Assembly (NCBI RefSeq): GCF_024359525.1
Contig: NZ_JAKZEU010000005.1
Span: 265,035-329,034 of the forward strand
DNA from: Paracoccus albicereus
GTDB lineage: Bacteria; Pseudomonadota; Alphaproteobacteria; Rhodobacterales; Rhodobacteraceae
Length of the DNA stretch: 64,000 nt
Reading direction: 5' to 3'
The position numbers and the translations under genes were made by a program. Below are positions 1 through 10,059 of the stretch, in pieces (position 1 is the first letter of the stretch; every line of letters begins with the position of its first letter). A model generated the notes under the pieces. That model made no database searches, had not been told where the DNA came from, and saw only the letters and a program-made list of their open reading frames with translations.

Positions 1-942
<942 letters not shown>

Positions 943-966
943 GCCTTCCAGGCAGTCCAAGAATGG

Positions 967-1000
967 AAACGCCGCATCTTCGGGTGCGGCGTTTCTGTTT
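967..1000 (+). terminator. Rho-independent terminator of clpA
   Basis: A 12-bp stem (left arm 967-978, right arm 983-994) closes on a TTCG tetraloop and runs into a T-rich tail. It lies 24 nt after the clpA stop codon. Confidence 0.9.
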
Positions 1001-1151
1001 CGAGCACGCTTTGATCGCGTTCATCACGCACCCCTTGATCGCGTTGCTTCTGATCGGCCGGAACTTGGCCTCCGAAACGCTTCAAACCTGTCGGAAAGTG
1101 CCGGTACGGCGCGGCATCATGTGTCTTTCCTTTTGCAGGCCCGCTATCTAA

Positions 1152-1163
1152 CCTGCCGGCAGG
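1152..1163. promoter_or_regulatory. 12-bp palindrome in the leader of the ABC operon
   Basis: CCTGCCGGCAGG is a perfect palindrome 27 nt before the start codon of the substrate-binding protein gene. It could be an operator or an mRNA hairpin. Nothing else in the 190-nt leader stands out apart from the GGAGATGAGATT ribosome-binding region. Confidence 0.25.
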
Positions 1164-1190
1164 ACAACGTTCCAACTGGGAGATGAGATT

Positions 1191-2375
1191 ATGAAGAAGC
1201 TGCTTCTTGCCACCGCCGCCACGGCCTTGACCGTCGGCGCCGCGGCCGCAGAAGACATCAAGCTCGGCATTGCGCTCGGCTTTACCGGGGCGCTGGAATC
1301 GCTTGCCCCGCCGATGGAAGCCGGCGCCAAGATGGCGATCGAGGAAGTCAACGAATCCGGCCTGTTGCTCGACGGCTCGACCGTCAGCACCGTCAACGCA
1401 GACACCACCTGCACCGACGCCGCCGCCGCGACCACCGCGGTCGAGCGGATCGTGACGGCCGAAGGCGTCAAGGGCATCGTCGGCGGCATGTGCTCGGGCG
1501 AAACCATCGCGACGCTGGAAAAGGTCGCGCTGCCGAACGGGATCGTCATGATCTCGCCCTCGGCGACATCGCCCGCGCTGTCGACGATCGAGGACAACGA
1601 TCTGTTCTTCCGCACCTCGCCGTCCGACGCCCGCCAGGGTGAAGTGATGGCCAACATCCTGATGGATCGCGGCATCCAGACGGTCGCCGTGACCTACACC
1701 AACAACGATTACGGCAAGGGCCTGGCCGACAGCTTCCAGGCCGCCTACGAAGCTGCCGGTGGCACCGTCACCGTCAACTCGGCGCATGACGACGACAAGG
1801 CCGACTATTCGGCGGAGGTCGGCGCATTGGCCGCAGCGGGCGGCGACGCGCTGGTGATCGCGGGCTATGTCGACAAGGGCGGCTCGGGCATTCTGCGCGG
1901 CGCACTCGACACCGGTGCCTTCGACACGTTCGTCTTCCCCGACGGGATGGTCTCGAACGCGCTGACCGACCGCTTCGCGTCCGAGATCGAGGGCAGCTTC
2001 GGGCAGAACCCGGCCGCCGAAGGTGAAGGTCGCGACAAATACATCGCGATGGCCGAGGATGCCGGTTTCGACGGCTCTGAAGCCTTCTCGGCCGAGGCCT
2101 ACGACGCCGCCGCGCTGATCCTGCTTTCGATGGCGGCCTCCGGCTCCAGCGATCCGGCGACCTACAAAGGCAGCATCATGGATGTCGCCAACGAGCCGGG
2201 CGAAAAGATTCTGCCGGGCGAACTGGGCAAGGCGCTGGAAATCATCAATGGCGGCGGCGACGTCGATTACGTCGGTGCGACTGCGGTTGAGCTTGTCGGC
2301 GCAGGCGAATCCGCCGGCGTCTATCGCGAGATCGAGTTCAAGGACGGCGCGATGGAGGTGGTCGGCTACCGCTGA
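1191..2375 (+). CDS. ABC transporter substrate-binding protein (branched-chain amino acid/HAAT family)
   Basis: This is the periplasmic binding protein of the transporter encoded by the four following genes. The 394-residue product starts with a Sec signal peptide (MKKLLLATAATALTVGAAAA, cleavage near residue 20), followed by the start of a type I periplasmic fold with IKLGIALGFTGALESLAPP. The segment PSATSPALS near residue 125 corresponds to the ligand-contacting loop of LivJ/LivK-type proteins. Length is typical for the family. The ligand cannot be read from sequence; amino acids, amides or urea are all possible. A strong hairpin after the stop probably lets this gene be expressed above the downstream subunits, as is common for binding proteins. 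Confidence 0.88.
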   Translation: MKKLLLATAATALTVGAAAAEDIKLGIALGFTGALESLAPPMEAGAKMAIEEVNESGLLLDGSTVSTVNADTTCTDAAAATTAVERIVTAEGVKGIVGGMCSGETIATLEKVALPNGIVMISPSATSPALSTIEDNDLFFRTSPSDARQGEVMANILMDRGIQTVAVTYTNNDYGKGLADSFQAAYEAAGGTVTVNSAHDDDKADYSAEVGALAAAGGDALVIAGYVDKGGSGILRGALDTGAFDTFVFPDGMVSNALTDRFASEIEGSFGQNPAAEGEGRDKYIAMAEDAGFDGSEAFSAEAYDAAALILLSMAASGSSDPATYKGSIMDVANEPGEKILPGELGKALEIINGGGDVDYVGATAVELVGAGESAGVYREIEFKDGAMEVVGYR

Positions 2376-2392
2376 TCATCCAATCTGATGGG

Positions 2393-2429
2393 CGGCCCGG
2401 ATCGCGCGAGACGCGGACCGGGCCGTTTA
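2393..2429 (+). terminator. Hairpin/attenuator between binding-protein and ATPase genes
   Basis: An 8-bp GC stem (CGGCCCGG at 2393-2400 with CCGGGCCG at 2418-2425) is followed by a short T run. It sits 17 nt after the binding-protein stop and is likely a partial terminator that lowers expression of livGFHM. Confidence 0.6.
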
Positions 2430-2499
2430 GCGAAAATCAACGACAAGACCGGCGCAAGGCCGGACGCCACGCCACAGCGGCAGGCAAACAGGGGGAACC

Positions 2500-3282
2500 A
2501 TGATCCGCGTCGAGGATCTTCACCGGCATTTCGGCGGCTTTCGCGCTGTCGATGGCGCAAGCCTGACGATCGAGACCGGTTCGATCACCGGGCTGATCGG
2601 CCCGAACGGCGCCGGCAAGTCCACGCTGTTCAACGTGATCGCGGGCGATCTGGCGCCCACGTCGGGTCGCGTCATCATGGACGGCGAGGACATCACCGGA
2701 CTGCCGCCGCATGCGCTGTTCCACAAAGGGTTGCTGCGCACGTTCCAGTTGGCACATGAATTCGCCTCGATGACGGTGCGCGAGAACCTGATGATGGTTC
2801 CGGGCGGCCAGACCGGCGAGACCATCGTGAACACATTCTTCCGCCGTGGGCGCATCGCGCGCGAAGAGGCGGAATTGGCGCGCAAGGCCGATGAGGTTCT
2901 GGATTTCCTGACCATCCGCCACCTGACCCACGAAAAGGCTGGCAATCTGTCCGGCGGTCAGAAGAAGCTGCTGGAACTGGGCCGCACGATGATGGTCGAT
3001 GCCAAGGTCGTCTTTCTCGACGAGGTCGGGGCCGGCGTGAACCGCACGCTTCTGGGCACGATCGCCGACGCGATCACGCGACTGAACCGCGAGCGCGGTT
3101 ATACCTTCTGCGTCATCGAGCACGACATGGACTTCATCGGCAAGCTTTGCGATCCGGTGATCGTGATGGCCGAAGGCAAGGTGCTGGCGCAGGGCTCTGC
3201 TTCCGACATCATGCAGAACGAACAGGTGATCGAGGCCTATCTGGGCACCGGTCTGAAGAACAAGGACATGGTTGGCGCATGA
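2500..3282 (+). CDS. livG: Branched-chain amino acid-type ABC transporter ATP-binding protein LivG
   Basis: This is one of two ATPase subunits energising uptake through the LivH/LivM permease pair. The 260-residue protein has Walker A GPNGAGKST (about residues 32-40), the signature LSGGQKKLLELG near residue 150, Walker B VVFLDE and the switch histidine in VIEHDMDFI. The long LivG-type loop containing the Q-loop region (RTFQLAHEFASMTVRENLMM) is present. A GGGGGAACC ribosome-binding stretch lies just before the ATG. The stop overlaps the livF start in an ATGA, indicating translational coupling. LivG rather than LivF is assigned from the insertion between the Q-loop and the signature and from gene order. 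Confidence 0.9.
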   Translation: MIRVEDLHRHFGGFRAVDGASLTIETGSITGLIGPNGAGKSTLFNVIAGDLAPTSGRVIMDGEDITGLPPHALFHKGLLRTFQLAHEFASMTVRENLMMVPGGQTGETIVNTFFRRGRIAREEAELARKADEVLDFLTIRHLTHEKAGNLSGGQKKLLELGRTMMVDAKVVFLDEVGAGVNRTLLGTIADAITRLNRERGYTFCVIEHDMDFIGKLCDPVIVMAEGKVLAQGSASDIMQNEQVIEAYLGTGLKNKDMVGA

Positions 3283-4109
3283 GCGGATCGGACGCCTTCG
3301 CGAACCGCGGCAACCGCGATGCCTCGGTCGTCAATCCGCGCCCGTCGGGCACGATCGACAGCACCCGCAGATCCGGCCCCGTGGGCGAGGGTCGCGCGGG
3401 CGATCCGTTCCTGATCGGCGAGGCGATGACCGGCGGTTACGGCACCGGCCCCGACATCCTGCACGATTGCACCATCGCGGTCGAACAGGGTGAGATCGCC
3501 GTCATCGTCGGTCCGAACGGCGCCGGGAAATCGACGGCCATGAAGGCGGTGTTCGGAATGCTCGACCTGCGGCAGGGCAGCGTGCGACTGAACGGGCGCG
3601 ATATCACCGCGCTGAACCCGCAGGACCGGGTCAAGGCCGGGATGGGCTTCGTGCCGCAGGTCAACAACATCTTCCCGTCGCTCACGGTGCAAGAGAACCT
3701 GGAGATGGGGGCCTTCATCCGCGACGACGACATCTCGGAAACGATGGAGCAGGTGTTCGATCTGTTCCCTGCCGTCGCGGACAAGCGCAAGCAGGCGGCC
3801 GGCGAGTTGTCCGGTGGACAACGCCAGCAGGTCGCGGTCAGCCGTGCGCTGATGACGCGCCCGAGCCTTCTGATGCTGGACGAGCCGACAGCAGGGGTAT
3901 CACCCATCGTGATGGACGAGCTCTTCGACCGCATCATCGCCATCGCGCGCGGCGGGCTGCCGGTGCTGATGGTCGAACAGAACGCCCGGCAGGCGATGAA
4001 CATCGCCGACAAGGCCTACGTGCTGGTCCAGGGGCGCAACGCGCATACCGGTACCGGCAAGGAGCTGATGGCGAACGAAGAGGTGCGCCGCACCTTCCTG
4101 GGGGGCTGA
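3279..4109 (+). CDS. livF: Branched-chain amino acid-type ABC transporter ATP-binding protein LivF
   Basis: This is the second ATPase of the transporter. Walker A GPNGAGKST (about residues 78-86), signature LSGGQRQQVAVSRAL, Walker B LLMLDEPTAG and switch His-equivalent MVEQNARQAM are all present. The start codon is set by the ATGA overlap with livG. This gives 276 residues, about 40 more than a usual LivF (235-240). The extra N-terminal segment is polar and low in hydrophobic residues (MSGSDAFANRGNRD...), and the ABC domain proper begins near GDPFLIGEAM. Translation could start internally, but no methionine with a better ribosome-binding site precedes the domain. Confidence 0.9.
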   Translation: MSGSDAFANRGNRDASVVNPRPSGTIDSTRRSGPVGEGRAGDPFLIGEAMTGGYGTGPDILHDCTIAVEQGEIAVIVGPNGAGKSTAMKAVFGMLDLRQGSVRLNGRDITALNPQDRVKAGMGFVPQVNNIFPSLTVQENLEMGAFIRDDDISETMEQVFDLFPAVADKRKQAAGELSGGQRQQVAVSRALMTRPSLLMLDEPTAGVSPIVMDELFDRIIAIARGGLPVLMVEQNARQAMNIADKAYVLVQGRNAHTGTGKELMANEEVRRTFLGG

Positions 4110-4166
4110 GGCGGTGCGAATTACCATGATGACTTTGACGCCAGACCACGCTGAGGAAACACGCTG

Positions 4167-5174
4167 ATGGACATCCTCAACGCGCTTGTCGCCTTCCTGA
4201 ACTTCGTCTTCATCCCGGCCGCGTCCTATGGCGCGCAGCTGGCGCTTGGCGCGCTTGGGGTCACGCTGATCTACGGGATCCTGCGTTTTTCCAATTTCGC
4301 GCATGGCGACACGATGGCATTCGGGACAGCGATCGTCATCATCCTGACCTGGGGCCTGCAGGGGCTGGGCGTCAACCTTGGGCCGCTGCCGACGGCGCTG
4401 CTGGCGCTTCCCCTTGGTATCGCGCTGACGGCGCTGCTGGTGCTGGGCACCGACCGCGTTGTCTATCGCTTCTATCGCGTCAACAAGTCCGCGCCGATCA
4501 TCATGGTCATGGCGTCGGTCGGCGTGATGTTCGTGATGAACGGACTGACGCGCCTGTTGATCGGGGTCGACGATCAGATCTTCACCGATGGCGCGCGCTT
4601 CGTGATCGATGTGCGCAGCTTCCGCGACTGGTCGGGCCTGGACGAGGGGCTTGCCCTGCGCACGACGCAGGTGCTGACGCTGGTCGTCGCGGTGCTGGTG
4701 GTCTGGGCGCTGTTCCGGTTCCTGAACCGCACCAAGTCCGGCAAGGCGATGCGTGCCTATTCGGACAACGAGGATCTGGCGCTGCTGTCCGGGATCGAGC
4801 CCGAGCGGGTGGTCCGCATCACATGGATCATCGCGGCGGCGCTGATGGTGATCGCGGGCACGCTGTACGGCTTGGACAAATCGTTCGGGCCGTTCAACTA
4901 TTTCCAGATGCTGCTGCCGATCTTCGCGTCGGCCATCGTCGGCGGATTGGGCAATCCGGTTGGCGCCATCGCGGGCGGTTTCCTCGTCGCCTTTTCCGAG
5001 GTCGCGGTCACGTATCCGTGGCGAAAGATCGTGGGCTATCTGGCTCCAGACTGGCAACCGGATGGGCTGCTGCAGCTTTTGTCCACCGAATACAAATTCG
5101 CGGTCAGCTTCATGATCCTGATCGCCGTCCTGCTGTTCCGGCCCACCGGCCTGTTCCGCGGCAAGTCCGTCTGA
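4167..5174 (+). CDS. livH: Branched-chain amino acid-type ABC transporter permease LivH
   Basis: This inner-membrane permease subunit of 335 residues has about eight to nine hydrophobic segments. It carries the family-typical stretches GVTLIYGILRFSNFAHGD near the N-terminus and FASAIVGGLGNPVGAIAGGF near residue 255. The latter resembles the cytoplasmic loop that docks on the ATPases. GAGGAAACACGCTG gives a ribosome-binding site before the ATG. It is 57 nt after livF and 10 nt before livM, within the same operon. Substrate is not predictable from the permease. Confidence 0.9.
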   Translation: MDILNALVAFLNFVFIPAASYGAQLALGALGVTLIYGILRFSNFAHGDTMAFGTAIVIILTWGLQGLGVNLGPLPTALLALPLGIALTALLVLGTDRVVYRFYRVNKSAPIIMVMASVGVMFVMNGLTRLLIGVDDQIFTDGARFVIDVRSFRDWSGLDEGLALRTTQVLTLVVAVLVVWALFRFLNRTKSGKAMRAYSDNEDLALLSGIEPERVVRITWIIAAALMVIAGTLYGLDKSFGPFNYFQMLLPIFASAIVGGLGNPVGAIAGGFLVAFSEVAVTYPWRKIVGYLAPDWQPDGLLQLLSTEYKFAVSFMILIAVLLFRPTGLFRGKSV

Positions 5175-5184
5175 GGGGGCGCCG

Positions 5185-6528
5185 ATGTCCGGAAACCGTC
5201 AAGTCACCTCCGCTGCCAGCCGCTGGCGTGCGCCGGTCCTGTTCTTGATCCTCGCGGCCCTGTTCTTCGCCGAAGGCACGTTCCGCAACGCGATGTTCTC
5301 GGGCAGCTGGAACATCTCGCTGGCGATCCTGAACATGGGTCTGATCTCGGCCATCACTGCGCTTGGGCTGAACATGCAGTGGGGCTATGCGGGGCTGTTC
5401 AACGTCGGCGTCGTGGGCTTCCTTGCACTTGGCGGGCTTGCGCCGGTCCTGATCGCGCTTCCCCCGGTCGAGGGGGCCTGGGGCGCGGGCGGAATGCGGA
5501 TCATCGCAGCGTTGGTGACCGGCATCGGCTCGCTGGCGCTGGCCTCGCTGGTCTGGCGGCGGGGCCGGGGCAAGGTGGGTGCGCTTGCGACCGCCGGTGT
5601 CCTGGTCCTTGGCTTCTTCCTGTTCCGCTGGGTCTTTGACCCCGCAGTCGCCGCGATCGAGGCGAACCAGTCGGCGCGCTACGGTAATATAGGCGGCCTC
5701 GGCTGGCCGGTTCTGCTGTCCTGGCCAATCGGCGGGCTCTTCGCCGCCGCGGCGGCCTGGGCGGTGGGCAAGGTTGCACTAGGCCTGCGGTCGGATTACC
5801 TCGCGATCGCCACGCTCGGCATCGGCGAGATCATCGTCGCGGTCCTGAAGAACGAGGAATGGCTGGCGCGCGGGGTCAAGAACATCACCTCGATCCCCCG
5901 GCCCGTCCCCTACGAGATCGAGTTGCAGCGCAACCCGGACTTCCAGTCCTTCGCCAATTCATGGTCGACGAGCGCGGCCGAGGCTTCGGGGATCTGGGTC
6001 AAGCTTTGCTACATGTCGCTGTTCCTGGTCGTCCTGCTGGCGATCATCCTGCTGGCCGAGTTGGCGTTGAAATCGCCCTGGGGCCGGATGATGCGCGCGA
6101 TCCGCGACAACGAAACCGCGGCCGAGGCGATGGGCAAGGACGTCACCGCGCGGCACTTGCAGGTCTTCATCATCGGCTGTGGCGTGATCGGCATGGCCGG
6201 CGCGATGATGATCACACTGGACGGCCTGATGGCGCCGACAAGCTACAATCCACTGCGCTACACGTTCCTGATCTGGGTGATGGTCATCATCGGCGGGTCT
6301 GGCAACAACTGGGGCGCGGTGCTTGGCGCCGTCCTGATCTGGTTCTTGTGGATCAAGGTCGAGGTGTGGGGTCCCGAACTGATCGGGCTTCTGACCGCGC
6401 CCATGCCAGCAGGCGCGGTCAAGGATCACCTTCTCGATAGCGCCCCCCACATGCGCTTCATCGCGATGGGGATGATCTTGCTGCTCGTGCTGCGCTTCGC
6501 CCCGCGGGGGTTGCTGCCAGAACGGTGA
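5185..6528 (+). CDS. livM: Branched-chain amino acid-type ABC transporter permease LivM
   Basis: This is the partner permease of LivH, 447 residues, with many membrane segments. Family motifs include AITALGLNMQWGYAGLFNVG near residue 45, LRSDYLAIATLGIGEI near residue 200 and the conserved MVIIGGSGNNWGAVLGA near residue 370. It is longer than many LivM proteins (about 320-420). The extra length comes from a hydrophobic insert around residues 100-180 and an extended periplasmic-like stretch after the LATLG motif. It closes the operon. Its stop codon abuts the stop of the convergent CAP-domain gene with no base between, and no terminator is visible there. Confidence 0.88.
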   Translation: MSGNRQVTSAASRWRAPVLFLILAALFFAEGTFRNAMFSGSWNISLAILNMGLISAITALGLNMQWGYAGLFNVGVVGFLALGGLAPVLIALPPVEGAWGAGGMRIIAALVTGIGSLALASLVWRRGRGKVGALATAGVLVLGFFLFRWVFDPAVAAIEANQSARYGNIGGLGWPVLLSWPIGGLFAAAAAWAVGKVALGLRSDYLAIATLGIGEIIVAVLKNEEWLARGVKNITSIPRPVPYEIELQRNPDFQSFANSWSTSAAEASGIWVKLCYMSLFLVVLLAIILLAELALKSPWGRMMRAIRDNETAAEAMGKDVTARHLQVFIIGCGVIGMAGAMMITLDGLMAPTSYNPLRYTFLIWVMVIIGGSGNNWGAVLGAVLIWFLWIKVEVWGPELIGLLTAPMPAGAVKDHLLDSAPHMRFIAMGMILLLVLRFAPRGLLPER

Positions 6529-7122
6529 TCACCGGCAGTTGTCGCCCATGACGACCGACCACCACTGACGCCCGTCCGCGCCGGTGGTGACGCCGACGCC
6601 GATCTCGTCGGACAACTGACCCAGCACCTGCTCGCGGTGCGGGGGCGAATTCAGCCACGCATTGACGATGCCCGTCGGCGAGCCGCCGACCTGTGCCAGC
6701 TGGATCACACCGCAGGTCGGATACCCCACAGCGCGCGCACGATCCACGACGTTCGACCCGTTCGAGCCGGCGACAGTCGCCTGACCCATACGCACCATGT
6801 CGCAGGCATGGGACTGCGCCACGCCGTCCAGTGTCTCGTTGCGGTCTAGAAGCACCTTGCCCTCGACGCTGCGCGCCGCGTTGATCGCGTCGGCGAGCGC
6901 GTTGGCGCCAGCCGCGTCCGCCGTGCAGGACGCGGCCAAGGACTGGGACGCGGGCGGCACCGGTACGCCGGTCTCGACCTGCACGCCCTCGACCTCGGCC
7001 AGTTCGACCCCGTCCAGAACGTAGCCGGGTTCGTCGACCATGACGCTGCTTTGTTCGCAGGCCGAAAGTGCGGCCACCGCCCCCATGCCAAAAGCTGCGA
7101 CGATCATGCGTGATGTCCGCAT
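6529..7122 (-). CDS. CAP-domain (SCP/PR-1-like) lipoprotein
   Basis: The 197-residue product has a lipoprotein signal peptide with a lipobox ending LSAC (Cys about residue 22), then a CAP domain from about residue 70 (ANALADAINAARSVEG). Recognisable CAP elements are the first helix, the SHACDMVRMGQ segment with a conserved histidine, and NAWLNSPPHREQVLG with the HR pair near the C-terminus. It ends in an NC motif. Bacterial CAP proteins of this kind are secreted or membrane-anchored and mostly of unknown function. The gene stands alone: it converges on livM with zero spacing and diverges from guaA. Confidence 0.8.
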   Translation of the reverse strand: MRTSRMIVAAFGMGAVAALSACEQSSVMVDEPGYVLDGVELAEVEGVQVETGVPVPPASQSLAASCTADAAGANALADAINAARSVEGKVLLDRNETLDGVAQSHACDMVRMGQATVAGSNGSNVVDRARAVGYPTCGVIQLAQVGGSPTGIVNAWLNSPPHREQVLGQLSDEIGVGVTTGADGRQWWSVVMGDNCR

Positions 7123-7242
7123 GGGCTGATCCTTTCCGTAAGGGCGCCGAACGCCTTGTTCCCATTGACGAAATCAAACGACTCTGGACCGCGGCCGGTT
7201 CCCGGCCTTGCGCGATGCCCCGCGCGCGCGTAAAGCCCGGCC

Positions 7243-8796
7243 ATGACACAGCATCAGCGCCTTCTCGTCGTCGATTTCGGCTCTCAGGTCACGCAGTTGA
7301 TCGCGCGGCGACTCCGCGAACTGAACGTCTATTGCGAGATCCATCCTTACCAGACGCTGACCGATGCGCGCCTTCGCGACATCGCACCGCAGGCCGTGAT
7401 CCTGTCGGGCGGACCGGACAGCGTGACCCGCGACGGAAGCCCTCGCGCGCCGCAAAGCCTGTTCGAGATGGGCGTGCCGGTCTTCGGGATCTGCTACGGC
7501 CAGCAGGTGATGATGGAGCAGCTGGGCGGACGGGTCGAGGCCGGTCATCACGCCGAATACGGCCGCGCCTTCGTCACGCCCGCGCCGGGCCACCGCAAGG
7601 ACGGCATCTTCGCGGGTCTGGCCGAGCGTGAGCAGGTCTGGATGAGCCACGGCGACCGCGTCACCCAGTTGGCACCCGGCTTCGAGGTGATCGGCACCTC
7701 GCCCAACGCACCCTTCGCGATCACCGCCGACGAGTCTCGCGGATTTTACGCCGTGCAATTCCACCCTGAGGTTCATCACACGCCGAACGGCCGCCAGATG
7801 CTGGAAAACTTTGTCCGGCTGGCGGGCTTCACGGGCGACTGGACCATGGCCGCCTACAAGGATGAGGCGATCCGCAAGATCCGCGATCAGGTCGGCGACC
7901 GGAAGGTCATCTGCGGATTGTCGGGCGGGGTGGATTCATCCGTCGCGGCCGTGCTGATCCACGAGGCGATCGGTGATCAGTTGACATGCGTCTTCGTCGA
8001 TCACGGCCTGCTGCGGCTGAATGAGGCCGAAGAGGTCGTGACGATGTTCCGCGACCATTACAACATCCCGCTGATCCATGCCGACGAGGCCGACCTGTTC
8101 CTGGGCGCGCTCGAGGGCATTTCGGACCCCGAGGTCAAGCGCAAGACGATCGGCAAGCTGTTCATCGACGTGTTCCAGCGCGAGGCGGGCAAGATCGATG
8201 GTGCCGAGTTTCTGGCGCAGGGCACGCTTTATCCGGACGTCATCGAAAGCGTGTCGTTCAGCGGCGGCCCTTCGGTCACCATCAAGTCGCACCACAATGT
8301 CGGCGGCCTGCCCGAGAAGATGGGTCTGAAGCTGGTCGAGCCGCTGCGCGAGCTGTTCAAGGACGAGGTCCGCGAACTGGGCAGAGAGCTTGGCCTGCCC
8401 AGCACCTTCATCGGGCGTCATCCCTTCCCCGGCCCCGGCCTTGCGATCCGCTGCCCTGGTGAGATCACCCGTGACAAGCTGGAGATCCTGCGCAAGGCCG
8501 ATGCCGTCTTCATCGATCAGATCCGGCGTCACGGTCTTTACGACGAGATCTGGCAGGCCTTCGTGGCGATCCTGCCGGTCCGCACCGTGGGCGTGATGGG
8601 CGACGGACGCACCTACGATTATGCCTGCGCGCTGCGTGCCGTCACCTCGGTCGACGGGATGACGGCCGATTATTATCCCTTTACCCACGATTTCCTGGGT
8701 GAAACCGCGACGCGAATCATCAACGAGGTCAAGGGCATCAATCGGGTGACCTACGACATTACCTCGAAGCCGCCGGGCACGATCGAGTGGGAATGA
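7243..8796 (+). CDS. guaA: GMP synthase (glutamine-hydrolysing)
   Basis: This enzyme converts XMP to GMP using ATP and glutamine in purine synthesis. The 517 residues match the family length. The N-terminal class I glutamine amidotransferase has the nucleophile in FGICYGQQ (about Cys 84) and the His/Glu of QFHPEVHHT (about residues 169-177). The ATP pyrophosphatase domain has the P-loop SGGVDSS (about residues 227-233). The C-terminal dimerisation domain ends in the conserved KPPGTIEWE. The gene is monocistronic between a divergent CAP gene and an unrelated exported protein. Confidence 0.97.
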   Translation: MTQHQRLLVVDFGSQVTQLIARRLRELNVYCEIHPYQTLTDARLRDIAPQAVILSGGPDSVTRDGSPRAPQSLFEMGVPVFGICYGQQVMMEQLGGRVEAGHHAEYGRAFVTPAPGHRKDGIFAGLAEREQVWMSHGDRVTQLAPGFEVIGTSPNAPFAITADESRGFYAVQFHPEVHHTPNGRQMLENFVRLAGFTGDWTMAAYKDEAIRKIRDQVGDRKVICGLSGGVDSSVAAVLIHEAIGDQLTCVFVDHGLLRLNEAEEVVTMFRDHYNIPLIHADEADLFLGALEGISDPEVKRKTIGKLFIDVFQREAGKIDGAEFLAQGTLYPDVIESVSFSGGPSVTIKSHHNVGGLPEKMGLKLVEPLRELFKDEVRELGRELGLPSTFIGRHPFPGPGLAIRCPGEITRDKLEILRKADAVFIDQIRRHGLYDEIWQAFVAILPVRTVGVMGDGRTYDYACALRAVTSVDGMTADYYPFTHDFLGETATRIINEVKGINRVTYDITSKPPGTIEWE

Positions 8797-8857
8797 GCCA
8801 CGCCTCTCATGGAAGATGAGTTGATCTTGCCGGGCTTTGCCGCAATTCTGTTAACGC

Positions 8858-8876
8858 TGGCGGCGCATCGCCGCCA
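8858..8876. other. Hairpin in the guaA/transglutaminase intergenic region
   Basis: TGGCGGCG and CGCCGCCA form an 8-bp stem with a CAT loop. There is no T tract. It is either a weak guaA terminator or a leader hairpin of the next gene, whose start is 27 nt downstream. Confidence 0.35.
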
Positions 8877-8903
8877 CGACCCTCGCCATCAAGGGAGAGC
8901 CCA

Positions 8904-10001
8904 ATGCCCCAGATCAGCCGACGCCACCTTTTGCTGACCGCCTTTGCCGCGGCATCCCTTCCCGCGATGCCGGGCTTCCTGCGTCGCGCCGAAGCGTCGC
9001 CCGTCTTCGCCCCCGCCGTTTCGGATTGGCAGCGCTACAGCCTGCGCACGAATGTCACCCTGGCAAAGGCCGGTCCGGCCCAGGTCTGGCTGCCCGTGCC
9101 CGCGATCGACAGCGACTGGCAGCGCAGCGTCGATGACAGCTTTACCGGCAACGCCACCGAGGCCGCGATCGTCACCGATCCCGAGACCGGGGCACGCTAT
9201 CTTCACGCGCGCTTCGACGGTGATGCGCAGCCGCAGATCGAATTGACCAGCCTGGTCGAGACTCGCAACAGGGTCGCCGACTGGGAGGCTGGAACCGAGC
9301 CGCAGGAAGATCCCGCCGTTCTGCAGGCCGCATTGCAGGGGTCGAGCCTGAAGCCGCTCGACGGCGTGGTGCTGGAGCGCGCGCAGGAGATCACCAAGGG
9401 CGCTGCGACCGACCGCGACAAGGTCGCCGCGATCTATGCCTGGATCGTCGAGAACTGTCACCGTAACCTCGACACGCCCGGCTGCGGCCCCGGCGATATC
9501 GAGGCGACACTGGCCAGCGCCGGCATCGGTGGAAAATGCGCGGACCTCAACGGTCTCTTCGTGGGCCTCGCTCGCGCTTCGGGCGTTCCGGCACGCGACA
9601 TCTACGGCGTTCGCGTCGCACCGTCCGAATTCGGCTACAAGCAGCTTGGCGCGAACAGCCCGACCGTCACGGGCGCCCAGCATTGCCGCGCCGAAGTGTG
9701 GCTGACCGGTCTGGGTTGGGTCGCGATGGATCCTGCCGACGTGCTGAAGGTGATGCGCGCGGAAACCGACACATGGATCAAGGATGCGGCCGATCCGCTG
9801 GTCGCGCCGGTCGATGCGGCGCTGTTCGGGTCGTGGGAAGGCAACTGGGTCGGCTTCAACACCGCCAGCGACATCAAGCTGAGCGGCGGAAACGACTCCC
9901 TGCCCTTCCTGATGTATCCGCAGGGCCAGATCGGCTCGCAGTCGCTTGACGAACTCGATGCCGAAGCGTTCCGCTACGAGATGACTGCGACCGCGCTCTG
10001 A
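8904..10001 (+). CDS. Tat-exported transglutaminase-like domain protein
   Basis: The 365-residue product begins with a twin-arginine signal (SRRHLLLTAFAAASLPA), so it is probably exported folded to the periplasm. A transglutaminase-like core lies at about residues 160-280. The candidate catalytic triad is Cys in GGKCADLNGLFVGLAR, His in GAQHCRAEVWL and Asp in GWVAMDPADV. Proteins of this fold in bacteria are mostly cysteine peptidases or of unknown activity. A good AGGGAGA ribosome-binding site precedes the ATG. The gene ends in a strong terminator and appears monocistronic. Confidence 0.8.
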   Translation: MPQISRRHLLLTAFAAASLPAMPGFLRRAEASPVFAPAVSDWQRYSLRTNVTLAKAGPAQVWLPVPAIDSDWQRSVDDSFTGNATEAAIVTDPETGARYLHARFDGDAQPQIELTSLVETRNRVADWEAGTEPQEDPAVLQAALQGSSLKPLDGVVLERAQEITKGAATDRDKVAAIYAWIVENCHRNLDTPGCGPGDIEATLASAGIGGKCADLNGLFVGLARASGVPARDIYGVRVAPSEFGYKQLGANSPTVTGAQHCRAEVWLTGLGWVAMDPADVLKVMRAETDTWIKDAADPLVAPVDAALFGSWEGNWVGFNTASDIKLSGGNDSLPFLMYPQGQIGSQSLDELDAEAFRYEMTATAL

Positions 10002-10010
10002 CCCCCGATC

Positions 10011-10039
10011 GCCGGCCCGGATCACGGGCCGGCGTTTCT
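10011..10039 (+). terminator. Rho-independent terminator
   Basis: A 9-bp stem GCCGGCCCG/CGGGCCGGC with a 5-nt loop is followed by GTTTCTG. It lies 9 nt after the transglutaminase-like gene. Confidence 0.85.
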
Positions 10040-10059
10040 GCCTATCCAAGGAACATGCC

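Noticed and set aside
1005..1190. Riboswitch in the leader of the ABC operon
   Set aside because: No conserved riboswitch core could be recognised; only one short palindrome is present.
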